64,000 bases of DNA. Origin: JAGQKC01 sp965223675. GTDB taxonomy: Bacteria; Nitrospirota; Nitrospiria; Nitrospirales; UBA8639. Where the stretch lies: assembly GCA_965223675.1 (NCBI GenBank), contig OZ245013.1:2852001-2916000 (forward strand). Direction: 5' to 3'. Shown in pieces: positions 53,432-62,208 of this stretch. Numbering within the stretch: the first letter of the stretch is position 1; each line of letters opens with the position of its first letter. A program made the position numbers and the translations under genes. A model generated the notes under the pieces. It searched no databases, was not told the origin of the DNA, and was given only the letters and a program-made list of their open reading frames with translations.

Positions 53432-55839
53432 CCCGCCTCTCCGATCACGGCCTGGCGAGTCAAGACTTCCCGGCGTCCATCCCTGCCTGGAGCGCTGACC
53501 AAACCCTCTCCTTCCATTTGTTCAATCATCCGGGCGGCTCTTGGATATCCAACTCGCAGACGCCGCTGAATAAATGAGGCCGACGCTTGGCCGGTTTCCA
53601 TGATGAGCTCGCGGGCCCGCTCGTACGTTTCATCTCGCTCTTCATCCTCCTGATAAGATTCCTGAGTCGAGAAGAACTCTTCATCCTCATAGACTGGCGA
53701 AGCTTGTTGCTTAACCCATTCTACCACTTCTCGGACTTCATCATCGGACACAAATGGACCATGCAGGCGAGTGATTCGACCTGAGCCAGAGGCCATATAC
53801 AGCATATCGCCTTTCCCTAACAACGTTTCAGCACCGTTGGTATCGAGGATGGTCCGTGAATCAATCTTTGAAGAAACTTGATAGGCAATCCGGACTGGGA
53901 AGTTAGCCTTGATGAGCCCCGTCACCACGTCGACCGAAGGGCGTTGGGTGGCTAAGATTAAGTGAATTCCGGAAGCACGCGCCATTTGAGCTAAACGAGC
54001 AATCCGGTCTTCGACTTCTTTGGGAGCCACCATCATGAGGTCGGCAAACTCATCAATGACGACCACGATATACGGGAGCGGAGTCAACGGAGTTTCAGAG
54101 GCATCATTAGACGTTGATTCATCGTCATCAGACGAAGCAGAAGATTTCGCTTTCTTCTTCAAAGGCTTGAAGGAACGCGAACGTTGCTGTTCTTCAGCAA
54201 CTTTTCGATTATATGCATCGATACTCCTTACTCCATGTTCCGCAAGTAACCGGTATCGACGTTCCATTTCCTGCACCACCCACGTCAACCCTCGTGCAGC
54301 AGATTTTGGATCCGTGATGACCGGACGAATGAGATGAGGGATTCCATCATAGACTTGGAGCTCCAATACTTTAGGATCAATCAACAATAATTTCACTTCA
54401 TCTGGATGTGCAGTGAACAGGATATTGAGCAGCATACAATTAAGACCAACACTTTTTCCGGCACCGGTTGCTCCAGCCACCAAGAGATGTGGCATCGTTC
54501 GGAGATCAGATACGACCGGATGTCCGTAAATATCCTTTCCCAGGGCAAGGGCAAGCTTTGCGCGGGAACGTAAAAAGACAGGACTCGTCAGCATATCTTT
54601 CAATGACACAGTTTCCCTGATCGGATTCGGCACTTCTATGCCTACGGTCGACTTTCCTGGAAGAGGCGCCACGACTCTAACTTTGAGAGCTTTAAGCGCC
54701 ATGGCCAAATCATCAGCTAAATTGACAATCCGTGAAACCTTGATTCCAGGACCAGGAGCAAACTCATACATCGTGATGACAGGACCTGGGTGAACCTCCG
54801 TGACCTTACCTTCGATACCGAAATCTTCCAATGTTTTGGTCAACACTTGGGATTGCGACTCCAACACTTGATCAGTTTGCCGGGATGAACGGCCAGGGGT
54901 GGAAGTTAACAGCTCGGAAGGTGAAGGCGATCGATAGGCCTTAGAGACCGAGCCATAGACGGGAGCAGAAGGCGAAGCAGCTTTTCGAGGCTCCCGAGTG
55001 TCTTCGGCATCTACATCAACGGTAGATATGTCCTCTAGCTTTTCTTCTTGCGCTTGTTCGGCATTCATTTTTTCCGAACGGCGGAAACTTAATAGCCTTC
55101 CAATCCCTCCGCGAATTGGCATTGAACGATTAATTTTGACGGATTTATTGGGCTTGATTATCGGACGTTCCGCTCGCTCAGCTGCACGACGGGCCATCCG
55201 AGATTGCATCGCATCTTTTGCAGACCCGCTCCATTGGGTCAGGCGACGAGCCGTACCCGGAATGGAAGTGGGTGCAAGCAACACCAGCGACACGACAAGT
55301 CCCGCTGCAAGTAAGACATGACTGCCAAAATAGGCAAAATTCTGCTCTAATATCCAGGCAAGCCAATAGCCAATCATCCCTCCAGCCAACCCCACACCCA
55401 CCTGAGTCTCGCTCATCATCGGAACTGAGGGCAGTCTGAATTGGAAAAGTGCACTAAGTGATAAAATAGCGAGAACGGCTCCCAGTACATGATGGACTCT
55501 AACCTGAAAGCCTTCATTCCCCCACGCACGAATCCCCCAAATCACTAACAACACCGGCGCCAGATAGGCAGCTCCTCCGATGATTCCTATGAGCGCAAAC
55601 GCCAATGACGAACCAACCTTCCCAACCCAATTATGCATGGCAGCTGGATCCGTATAACTACTGAAGACATCTTGCTGGATAAATAACACCGCATCTCGAG
55701 GGTGGTATGAAATCACACTCAGCAACAACAAACACCCAAATGTCGTCAGGAGAATCCCTATGACTTGCGTAGTTAGCAGCGAATTTTCTTGCTTTCGTGC
55801 CTTCTTGCCGGATCGAACAGTACTAGGGAAGATACTCAT
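53428..55839 (-). CDS. ftsK: DNA translocase FtsK
   Basis: I chose the ATG at 55839 (AGGA eight bases upstream; MSIFPSTVRSGKK), giving 803 residues; the frame is open to 55956. The protein has four hydrophobic helices (about 28-205), a basic/acidic linker, FtsK alpha domain, Walker A (VAGATGAGKSVGLNCM), Walker B (VVVIDEFADLMM) and a gamma winged helix that reads DNA polarity (SASFIQRRLRVGYPRAARMI). It pumps DNA at the division septum. A low-complexity insert (SSASSDDDESTSNDASETPL) interrupts the motor domain before Walker B. Confidence 0.95.
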   Translation of the reverse strand: MSIFPSTVRSGKKARKQENSLLTTQVIGILLTTFGCLLLLSVISYHPRDAVLFIQQDVFSSYTDPAAMHNWVGKVGSSLAFALIGIIGGAAYLAPVLLVIWGIRAWGNEGFQVRVHHVLGAVLAILSLSALFQFRLPSVPMMSETQVGVGLAGGMIGYWLAWILEQNFAYFGSHVLLAAGLVVSLVLLAPTSIPGTARRLTQWSGSAKDAMQSRMARRAAERAERPIIKPNKSVKINRSMPIRGGIGRLLSFRRSEKMNAEQAQEEKLEDISTVDVDAEDTREPRKAASPSAPVYGSVSKAYRSPSPSELLTSTPGRSSRQTDQVLESQSQVLTKTLEDFGIEGKVTEVHPGPVITMYEFAPGPGIKVSRIVNLADDLAMALKALKVRVVAPLPGKSTVGIEVPNPIRETVSLKDMLTSPVFLRSRAKLALALGKDIYGHPVVSDLRTMPHLLVAGATGAGKSVGLNCMLLNILFTAHPDEVKLLLIDPKVLELQVYDGIPHLIRPVITDPKSAARGLTWVVQEMERRYRLLAEHGVRSIDAYNRKVAEEQQRSRSFKPLKKKAKSSASSDDDESTSNDASETPLTPLPYIVVVIDEFADLMMVAPKEVEDRIARLAQMARASGIHLILATQRPSVDVVTGLIKANFPVRIAYQVSSKIDSRTILDTNGAETLLGKGDMLYMASGSGRITRLHGPFVSDDEVREVVEWVKQQASPVYEDEEFFSTQESYQEDEERDETYERARELIMETGQASASFIQRRLRVGYPRAARMIEQMEGEGLVSAPGRDGRREVLTRQAVIGEAG

Positions 55840-55971
55840 AGAATAAATCCTAGCATAGGTGTTTCTCTTTAGCAAACAAATCATAGATCGCAGAGGGCTG
55901 CATCTTGTCCAAAAGTACGTTGTCTGACCTGAGAAAAGTATGTTGATGAATAACACTAAGGGGGAAGGTCA

Positions 55972-56766
55972 TTAGAGGAAAGAAAGTGAGCGAGTCAATC
56001 GCTGAAAATCTTCCACCGTCAATGTTTCAGCTCGATTTCCTCCTCTGATACCGGCACGATTAAACGCCGATTCAATCACATCGACTGCCATTCCAGCATC
56101 ACGCATCGCATTGAACAACGTTTTTCGTCGATGTCCGAACGCAGCCTTCACAACCCGTATAAATTGCTCAATGTCATTCTGTGTTCCCAAATCACTCATT
56201 GGTTTAAATCGCATCTCGATGATCGCTGACTCCACATCAGGCCTGGGACGAAAGCAGGTTCTTGGCACTTTGAAGGCCAATTTCACCTCGGCAAAATACT
56301 GCGCAATGACTGAAAGAACGCCATACTCACGAGTTCCTGTTTTCCCGACAATTCGATGAGCCACCTCTAATTGGAGCATCAGAATCATTCGATCTATCGA
56401 AGCTCGTGCTTCAAATAGCTTAAATAAGAGGGGCGTGGAAACGTTGTAAGGAAGGTTCGCCACAACTACCGTGCAAGGAGGTAGTGCATCATATGGATAA
56501 GCCAACGCATCACCCAAGTGCAATTCAAGGGTACGATACTGCTTCAATTTTCCTTGAAGGTACTCAAAAAGTTCCGCATCGATTTCAATAGCCAGAACCC
56601 GTGAGGCCGCCTGACACAATGCCCCCGTCAGAGCACCACGACCCGGACCAATTTCCAAAACAACTTCATCTGAACGGATAGCGGCACGTGCGACGATTTT
56701 TCTTACGATGTTCTGATCAATGAGAAAGTTTTGACCAAACCGCTTCCGAGGATAAGGAAGACTCAT
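55972..56766 (-). CDS. rsmA: 16S rRNA dimethyladenosine transferase (KsgA)
   Basis: The 264-residue protein starts MSLPYPRKRFGQNFLIDQNI, with the SAM motif VVLEIGPGRGALTGAL (about 35-50), EIDAELFEYL (about 61) and the catalytic NLPYNVSTPLLFKL (about 105-118). It dimethylates two adenines near the 3' end of 16S rRNA. The ftsK gene follows 132 bp later on the same strand. The C-terminal domain has the usual rRNA methylase end (FNRAGIRGGNRAETLTVEDF). Confidence 0.95.
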   Translation of the reverse strand: MSLPYPRKRFGQNFLIDQNIVRKIVARAAIRSDEVVLEIGPGRGALTGALCQAASRVLAIEIDAELFEYLQGKLKQYRTLELHLGDALAYPYDALPPCTVVVANLPYNVSTPLLFKLFEARASIDRMILMLQLEVAHRIVGKTGTREYGVLSVIAQYFAEVKLAFKVPRTCFRPRPDVESAIIEMRFKPMSDLGTQNDIEQFIRVVKAAFGHRRKTLFNAMRDAGMAVDVIESAFNRAGIRGGNRAETLTVEDFQRLTRSLSFL

Positions 56767-56942
56767 GGAAGATACGACTAGACGATAACTCTGAAAACTA
56801 TGACATTTATGTATGTTTCTTCATCAATTCAAATATAAAACGGGAAAATACAAATTGGCATTGCCCGGAAACCTTGTATGCCATCACTGCTAATTACTCT
56901 ACCGTGAAATTTATTGTATTGTTACGGCCTTCTCAAGCTTGG

Positions 56943-57269
56943 TCAATGCTCAACTTCTGGCAAGCCATTCGTGTCAATGTCTTTCGCCAATCTTTTAAGA
57001 TGTCGCCGGCACATATCGACATCGTCAGACAGTTCATCAAACAAATCTCCCACGATATAAGAAGTTTCAAGCCAATCTTTTGCCAATTGCTTAGAATGCG
57101 CCTCGCTAATTTTTCCTTGCAATTCACCTAAGGCTTCTTTTTTCCACTTCACAACCTGGTCCCGACCTTGTACGGCATTAAGAGCATTCAACGCTTTGGC
57201 ATGAATCTCCTCCAACTCTTTTAATTTCATCTGAATAAAGTCAACCGCCGCTTGCTCACGTTCAGTCAT
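56943..57269 (-). CDS. Hypothetical coiled-coil protein (108 aa)
   Basis: I start at the ATG at 57269, with GAGGG six bases upstream. The protein is nearly all helical and charged: MTEREQAAVDFIQMKLKELE, then HAKALNALNAVQGRDQVVKW, and a C-terminal half with DLFDELSDDVDMCRRHLKRL. It has no signal or membrane segment. No family recognised. It lies between fmt and rsmA on the same strand (70 bp after fmt) and may be part of that transcription unit. Confidence 0.65.
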   Translation of the reverse strand: MTEREQAAVDFIQMKLKELEEIHAKALNALNAVQGRDQVVKWKKEALGELQGKISEAHSKQLAKDWLETSYIVGDLFDELSDDVDMCRRHLKRLAKDIDTNGLPEVEH

Positions 57270-57339
57270 TATACGCCCTCTTTCATCACAACAACCCTGT
57301 TCGCGTCGCAAACATTCATTGCGTAGAGTTTAGTGTTTC

Positions 57340-58296
57340 CTAGCTAGGTTGACTAGCGAAGCGCTCTCCCGGAGTCAGTTGATAGCCTGTCAAAAACTGC
57401 CCAACAGTCATCCGTTTTCGATTCGCCATTTGAAGTTCAGTAATTCCAAGGACACCATCACCAGTTTTAACCATAATTTCGTTTTTCCCCAATTTGACGA
57501 TTGTTCCTGGAATATCTGAAACAGAGGCGGTCTCTTGCTTATCCACACACGTAACCGTCTTCCAAATTGAAAGCCTGTCCTGCTGACAAAACGTATACGC
57601 ACCGGGCCATGGAGACACGCCTCGGACTCTATTGTGAATTGTGACGGCAGGCTGGCTCCAGTCAATCACACCATCCTCTTTGCGCAACATCGGAGCCATC
57701 GTGGCCTTCGCATTATCCTGAATAGTTGGAGTGATTTGTTCGGATTCCCATAACCGTAGAGTTTTCACTAAGAGCTGCCCCCCGACCTGCGCCAACCGAT
57801 TAGTCAGTTCCATGATTGTATCTTCAGATTCGATAGCCACCGTCTCTTGTAACAAGATAGGCCCAGTATCCATACCTTCGTCCATCAGCATCGTGGTGAT
57901 CCCGGTCTCCTTTTCTCCATTGATCAAGGCCCATTGGATTGGTGCCGCTCCACGATACTTCGGCAACAACGACGAGTGGACGTTCAGACAACCACGAGGT
58001 GGAAGGTCGAGAATGACTTTTGGCAATATTCGTCCAAAAGCAGCAACTACGATGACATCTGCATTCCATTCTTTTAGCGATGCCAAGAAGTCTGGATGCT
58101 TCATTTTCTCTGGCTGAAGAATTGGCACTTTGTGGGCCAGTGCCAATTCCTTAACCGGTGAAGGCGTTACTGATTTTCCACGACCCCGAGGACGGTCTGG
58201 CTGAGTGACGACCCCAACCACCGAATACGCTGAGTCGAGTAACGCGGCCAACGTGGGCACGGCAAATTCTGGGGTTCCCATAAATACGACACGCAT
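57340..58296 (-). CDS. fmt: Methionyl-tRNA formyltransferase
   Basis: The 318-residue enzyme has MRVVFMGTPEFAVPTLAALL at the start, the folate-binding SLLPKYRGAAPIQWALING signature (about 109-127), MDEGMDTGPILLQ (about 136) and the C-terminal domain with RVRGVSPWPGAYTF (about 230). It formylates Met-tRNA for initiation. No def (peptide deformylase) gene is next to it in this window. Length is normal. Confidence 0.95.
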   Translation of the reverse strand: MRVVFMGTPEFAVPTLAALLDSAYSVVGVVTQPDRPRGRGKSVTPSPVKELALAHKVPILQPEKMKHPDFLASLKEWNADVIVVAAFGRILPKVILDLPPRGCLNVHSSLLPKYRGAAPIQWALINGEKETGITTMLMDEGMDTGPILLQETVAIESEDTIMELTNRLAQVGGQLLVKTLRLWESEQITPTIQDNAKATMAPMLRKEDGVIDWSQPAVTIHNRVRGVSPWPGAYTFCQQDRLSIWKTVTCVDKQETASVSDIPGTIVKLGKNEIMVKTGDGVLGITELQMANRKRMTVGQFLTGYQLTPGERFASQPS

Positions 58297-58625
58297 GGTC
58301 TTTCCTTAGCAGCTTCCTTTAGCCGAATCAACAAAAGGTCAAGCGATCCCACAACCAAAGGGCTTATAACCTTCAACAGAATGCAAAAACTTCTGCCTTT
58401 TTTAGGCACCTATTAGTTGGAAAGAGAGCAATTCTACAATGACACCAAATCTAAGATAGTTTACAGAATGGCATACACCGCCTGTACTTGCGTTGCTCAC
58501 AGTTTCCCTCGCATTGACGCCCCAATAAGGCCTATGATACATGTTTTTCTCCTATGATAACGACTTGCAAACTACGAGTGAGTCGTTAGGTTATCACATC
58601 ATGTGTCACGGAGAAGGTTCTTGCC
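58297..58625. other. Intergenic gap between fmt and yebC
   Basis: This is a divergent spacer with no gene or repeat recognised. Confidence 0.4.
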
Positions 58626-59378
58626 ATGGGTGGTCATAGTCATTGGTCGACAATTAAGCGCCATAAAGGAGCGCAAGACGCCAAACGTGGCAAGATTTTT
58701 ACCCGTGTCATTCGAGATATTTCCATAGCGGCACGTGGCGGTGGTGACCCTGATGGTAATCCAGCACTCCGACAAGCCATTGCCAAAGCCAAGGAAGTGA
58801 ACATGCCTGCTGATACTGTCAAGCGAGCCATTCAGCGAGGCACAGGCGAACTTCCCGGTATGGAGGTGGAAGAGTTTATGCTCGAAGGGTATGGGCCGGG
58901 TGGAACCGCCATTTTATTAGAAGTGATGACTGACAATCGAAATCGCACCGTTGCAGAAATCCGCAGCATGTTTACGAAGAACAACGGCAACATGGCTGAA
59001 GCTGGGGCCGTGGCCTGGCAATTTGAAAAAAAGGGTCTGCTTATTGTTGAGAACGATAAAGTCGATGAAGATCGGCTTTTTACTCTCGCCTTAGAAGCTG
59101 GTGCTGAGGATGTCAAACAAAGCTCCTCATCTTTTGAAGTCATTACGTCTCCAACCGACTTTGAAACAGTGAAAACAGCTCTAGGAGAAGCTGACATACC
59201 ATCAACCTTTGCCGAAGTCACCTTCTTGCCGCAGAACCAAATTCAACTCGATGAAAAAGCCGCGGAGCAAGCGTTGAAACTCATCGAAATTATGGACGAT
59301 CATGATGACATCCAAAAAGTTCATGCAAACTTTGATATCTCAGATGAAATCATGGAAAAGCTTGCCTCAGTTGGATAG
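58626..59378 (+). CDS. YebC/PmpR-family protein
   Basis: The 250-residue protein begins MGGHSHWSTIKRHKGAQDAK, the family hallmark, and contains KAKEVNMPADTVKRAIQRGTG (about 58-78) and the ending EIMDDHDDIQKVHANFDISD (about 219-238). Members are a translation-associated factor or transcription regulator type. An A-G-A-A-G-G ribosome site is seen (GGAGAAGG) 10 bases upstream. In many bacteria yebC is followed by ruvC and ruvA; here ruvA follows after 290 bp with no ruvC. Confidence 0.95.
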   Translation: MGGHSHWSTIKRHKGAQDAKRGKIFTRVIRDISIAARGGGDPDGNPALRQAIAKAKEVNMPADTVKRAIQRGTGELPGMEVEEFMLEGYGPGGTAILLEVMTDNRNRTVAEIRSMFTKNNGNMAEAGAVAWQFEKKGLLIVENDKVDEDRLFTLALEAGAEDVKQSSSSFEVITSPTDFETVKTALGEADIPSTFAEVTFLPQNQIQLDEKAAEQALKLIEIMDDHDDIQKVHANFDISDEIMEKLASVG

Positions 59379-59670
59379 TTCCAAGCCTACCCATTGCTCC
59401 TAGCTCCTATTTAAACAACACTCTCATTCAGCAACCCACTTCAATAGACTTTCTTCTCCCTCCACGATAAGCTTCAAAACAAGCCATTGAAATAGGGCCA
59501 AAAAATTATCTCGTCATTCATTATGTTATATTTCTTGTAAAGAATCTTTCTGATTTTTCTGACGCTTCACTCTTCACGAACGACGCTTCGCCTTCTTCCT
59601 CGAAAAGACGATCGACAAGTCGGAGAGACGCGAAGCTGGCGAACTTTTTCAACACTCTCATGGAACCATT

Positions 59671-60276
59671 ATGATCGCATGCCTTACTGGTCGTCTTCTC
59701 TATAAGTCACCTTCGACTGTGATTCTTAATGTTCATGGCGTCGGATATGCAGTTGACATCGCACTCAGCACCTACTTTGCGCTTCCCGATCTAGAGAAAT
59801 CCGTCACCCTGGCCATCTCCACTCACATACGAAATGATACTATTCAACTCTTTGGATTTCTTACCCCTGCAGAAAAAGAAACCTTTGTCTTACTCACTGG
59901 AATCAGCGGAATTGGCCCAAAGTTAGCGCTGAGTGCGCTTTCAACCCTCAATGTGAAGGAAATTCTTTCGGCGATTCAAAGCAATGACGTCGATAGACTG
60001 TCATCCACACCAGGTATTGGGAAGAAATCCGCAAGTCGAATTGTCCTTGAACTCAGAGATAAAGTGGCTAAATTTATTTCGGCTGATGCTCTCCCAGGTG
60101 AACAACTCCCTACAGAAGATACCGTGCAAGCCGATGCTGAGTCGGCATTGACCAACCTTGGCTATCGCCCCGTTGATGTCCAAAAAGCGATCAAACGAAG
60201 TCGCGAAAAACTCGAAGATTCACCAAGCCTCGAACTTATCATTCGCGAATCCCTCAGAGAATTAGCGAAGAGTTAA
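59671..60276 (+). CDS. ruvA: Holliday junction DNA helicase subunit RuvA
   Basis: The 201-residue protein has the beta-barrel domain (MIACLTGRLLYKSPSTVILN), two helix-hairpin-helix motifs (LTGISGIGPKLALSALS about 73-89; SSTPGIGKKSASRIVLELRD about 107-126) and C-terminal domain III (LGYRPVDVQKAIKRSREKLE, from residue 163), which binds RuvB. Its last 120 bp recur as a diverged copy at 61356-61475, about 1.08 kb downstream. A RuvB gene is not in the window. Binding of junctions as a tetramer is family knowledge. Confidence 0.95.
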   Translation: MIACLTGRLLYKSPSTVILNVHGVGYAVDIALSTYFALPDLEKSVTLAISTHIRNDTIQLFGFLTPAEKETFVLLTGISGIGPKLALSALSTLNVKEILSAIQSNDVDRLSSTPGIGKKSASRIVLELRDKVAKFISADALPGEQLPTEDTVQADAESALTNLGYRPVDVQKAIKRSREKLEDSPSLELIIRESLRELAKS

Positions 60277-60352
60277 ATCTCCCCTTCCTCATCATAAATA
60301 TTTGGTGCGTGCGAAGATGCTTGTATAAGCACGTCAACCTCTCAATATAAAT

Positions 60353-60381
60353 TTGCGTTTTTCTAAAATCCATGCCATACT
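60353..60381 (+). promoter_or_regulatory. Candidate promoter of the AbrB/PIN module
   Basis: TTGCGT at 60353-60358 and CATACT at 60376-60381 are 17 bp apart, a sigma-70-like layout with four or five matches per box. It lies about 85 bp upstream of the antitoxin start. By-eye assignment only. Confidence 0.3.
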
Positions 60382-60465
60382 TAAATTAAGAAATTCATAA
60401 TTTACGAAAATGAAATATTCGACATGGATAAAAGAAGTCACAACACATCAAAAGAGTATCCTATG

Positions 60466-60693
60466 GCATTAGTGAAGGTAAGGCGTGCGGCACAAATCAC
60501 TCTGCCTCGTGAAATCCGGCAAGCAGCACATCTGGAAGAGGGCGACTATCTGGAAGCGGAGGTTACAGAATCCGGGATCTTGCTTCGGCCTGTGAGTATC
60601 GGCAGTCGTGAACCTACGCCTCAACAGGAAGTCGATATCCTTGCCGTTGTGAACGAAGAACGCCGGACCTATGCCGCACAGCGCCGTCGTTGA
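60466..60693 (+). CDS. AbrB/MazE-like (SpoVT-AbrB) antitoxin
   Basis: I chose the ATG at 60466 (MALVKVRRAAQITLPREIRQ), with AAAGAG six bases upstream; the frame is open from 60424. The 75-residue protein is a SpoVT-AbrB swapped-hairpin DNA-binding domain (PREIRQAAHLEEGDYLEAEV) with a charged C-terminal tail that should bind the toxin. Its last 23 bp overlap the PIN gene, an antitoxin-first arrangement typical of toxin-antitoxin operons, which are usually autoregulated through this domain. Confidence 0.85.
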   Translation, partial: ALVKVRRAAQITLPREIRQAAHLEEGDYLEAEVTESGILLRPVSIGSREPTPQQEVDILAVVNEERRTYAAQRRR

Positions 60694-61105
60694 TGCCTCG
60701 GTGCTAGTCAGCGCCTTCCTGTTCCCTGCGAGCGTGCCTGGACAAGTGATCCGATTGGCCGACCAAGGCCTGTACGCCCTGCATTTCTCGTCTATCCTAA
60801 TTGAGGAAGTTACCCGTTCTTTAAACAACCCACGGCTGAAAACCCCATATAAGTATACAGAAAAAGATATTCGTATCTGGCGTACGAAGTTACATGAAAT
60901 CGGCAGTATCTGGAAGAAGCGCTTACCAGAGATAGGCCCGGTTTGCCGAGATCGTGACGACGATCATGTGATTGCGGCGGCTCTGGTGGTACAGGCTAAA
61001 TGGATTGTCACTGGAGATCGGGATCTACTTGATTTGGGGCAGCATGAGGATATACGGATAGTCACAGCCCGCACATTTGTTGATGAAATTTTGACAGAGC
61101 AATGA
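60671..61105 (+). CDS. PIN-domain toxin (VapC-like, COG1569 type)
   Basis: The 144-residue protein has the PIN acidic residues: Asp8 in AVVDASVLVSAFL, Glu45/46 in ILIEEVTRS, the Asp cluster at 94-98 (RDRDDDHVIAAA) and Asp116 or 118 in VTGDRDLLDL. These bind Mg2+ or Mn2+ in the RNase site. It is transcribed with the AbrB-type antitoxin, overlapping by 23 bp. The target RNA is unknown. Confidence 0.85.
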   Translation: MPHSAVVDASVLVSAFLFPASVPGQVIRLADQGLYALHFSSILIEEVTRSLNNPRLKTPYKYTEKDIRIWRTKLHEIGSIWKKRLPEIGPVCRDRDDDHVIAAALVVQAKWIVTGDRDLLDLGQHEDIRIVTARTFVDEILTEQ

Positions 61106-61111
61106 CTCAAA

Positions 61112-61327
61112 ATGAACAAGAAAAATGAACGATTGGGCATTGACCTTGATGAAGAACTAGACACTATTCGAGATTACAAAAGCGAAAAACCCACTCTGAA
61201 ATCAAAAAAGCAGGGAGTGATGAATCAAGCGATTTTACGAGCGAACCGGGAAGAAGCCGAGAACGCAAAGTATCATGAAGAACTAGCCGAGTGGGATGAA
61301 ACGCTTGATGATGAGGTTGATTTGTAA
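61112..61327 (+). CDS. Small charged hypothetical protein (71 aa) after the PIN gene
   Basis: The frame starts MNKKNERLGIDLDEELDTIR and runs AILRANREEAENAKYHEELA to an acidic end (WDETLDDEVDL). It is strongly charged and helical. It starts 6 bp after the PIN stop, so it is in the same operon, but I do not recognise the family; an extra antitoxin or accessory factor is only a guess. No Shine-Dalgarno is seen. Confidence 0.5.
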   Translation: MNKKNERLGIDLDEELDTIRDYKSEKPTLKSKKQGVMNQAILRANREEAENAKYHEELAEWDETLDDEVDL

Positions 61328-61355
61328 AAACAATATCATAAATTCCCATACGTTT

Positions 61356-61475
61356 CTTGGCTATCGCCCAGCCGACGTCCAGAAAGCCATTAAACGCAGT
61401 AGGAAAAAACTAGAGGATTCATCCAACCTCGAACTCATCATTCGTGAATCGCTTAAGGAACTGGCGAAGAGTTGA
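61356..61475 (+). pseudogene. Diverged second copy of the 3' end of ruvA (domain III fragment)
   Basis: The sequence reads LGYRPADVQKAIKRSRKKLE, then DSSNLELIIRESLKELAKS and a TGA. It lines up codon by codon with the end of ruvA (60157-60276). I count 25 differing bases in 120 and 5 amino-acid changes in 39, so most changes are silent and the copy evolved under selection before it was stranded. It lies about 1.08 kb after ruvA, with the AbrB/PIN module in between. It has no start of its own. Confidence 0.85.
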
Positions 61476-61956
61476 TTTTTGCTCATGAACATTAATCATT
61501 TCCAAGCGCGAAGGAAACCAGACATCCACGCAGCCTTCTCAATTAGGGTATACCCTAATTGAGAGGGAAACACGATCGCGGTTGAGCCTATAAACATGCG
61601 GGTGTGAAAGAACGATTTTCGGGGGAACCCTATTTGAGAGTAAAAAAGTAAGGGGATAATTGCCTTAATTAATAACCACGAAATGCGTAATGTCAATTCT
61701 TCCAAAAGCTATTTCATCCATTTGGGTTTAGGCATTTTGTAACGGCAAGTGTTTTTCAGACGTGGCCGAAACTTTGGGCTTTTGAATTAGTACCCGTAGC
61801 GGCGGGAAGGAACACGAGCTACTTTCCAAAACGACGCAGTGATATTCACAGGGAAAGTATGCTGGGAAACGGAGACTGACAGAAGTTTTAATTTTTCTTC
61901 GTCCACACCAATAGAAAAACCGTGCAGTTTTCGGCATTCTTTGGTATCCTTAATCT
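61476..61956. other. Intergenic region with palindromic sites
   Basis: Holds the perfect palindrome at 61537-61564 and a third half-site (listed separately). No convincing gene is present: a minus-strand frame at 61728-61937 is composed of unusual residues (Cys/Phe-rich) and is judged a shadow. The 3' part leads to the small antitoxin-like gene. Confidence 0.4.
61537..61640. promoter_or_regulatory. 28-bp perfect palindrome plus a near-identical extra half-site
   Basis: The palindrome has the half TCTCAATTAGGGTA followed by its exact complement (61537-61564, centre GTATAC). The right half ACCCTAATTGAGAG recurs once as ACCCTATTTGAGAG at 61627-61640, one mismatch, 75 bp farther. Such an iterated array fits an operator of a dimeric regulator or a recombination core. 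The site lies 60 bp after the ruvA fragment, i.e. at the border of the accessory stretch. Confidence 0.55.
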
Positions 61957-62175
61957 ATGAGCGATACAGAAACCATAGATATTTCCCACGTGAAATTCTC
62001 CTCAACCGTCTTTCCCAGCAAAGACGATATGAAGCTGTGGGATAGCCTCACACTGGATCAAAAGAAAGCGGTTGAACGCCGCGACGTGGAAGAAGGCGAG
62101 GCCAGTGGTTTGGCTGAACCCTGCACCATGGCCGATATTCTTGCCGAAGTTAAAGCCGAAATGAATGGTGGATGA
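61957..62175 (+). CDS. Antitoxin-like orphan protein (72 aa)
   Basis: The protein begins MSDTETIDISHVKFSSTVFP and has a central helical segment (DDMKLWDSLTLDQKKAVERR) and an acidic C terminus (EPCTMADILAEVKAEMNGG). The layout, with a disordered-looking start and helical end, resembles small type II antitoxins of the RelB/ParD kind, but no partner toxin follows on this strand. The next genes are a HigBA-type pair on the other strand, ending 34 bp away. The assignment is weak. Confidence 0.5.
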   Translation: MSDTETIDISHVKFSSTVFPSKDDMKLWDSLTLDQKKAVERRDVEEGEASGLAEPCTMADILAEVKAEMNGG

Positions 62176-62208
62176 CCTACAGGCGTTTAGGCTTTGTTTT
62201 CCACAGTC

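Noticed and set aside
61728..61937. Minus-strand frame upstream of the orphan antitoxin-like gene
   Set aside because: Cys/Phe-rich unusual composition without a ribosome site or family; probably chance.
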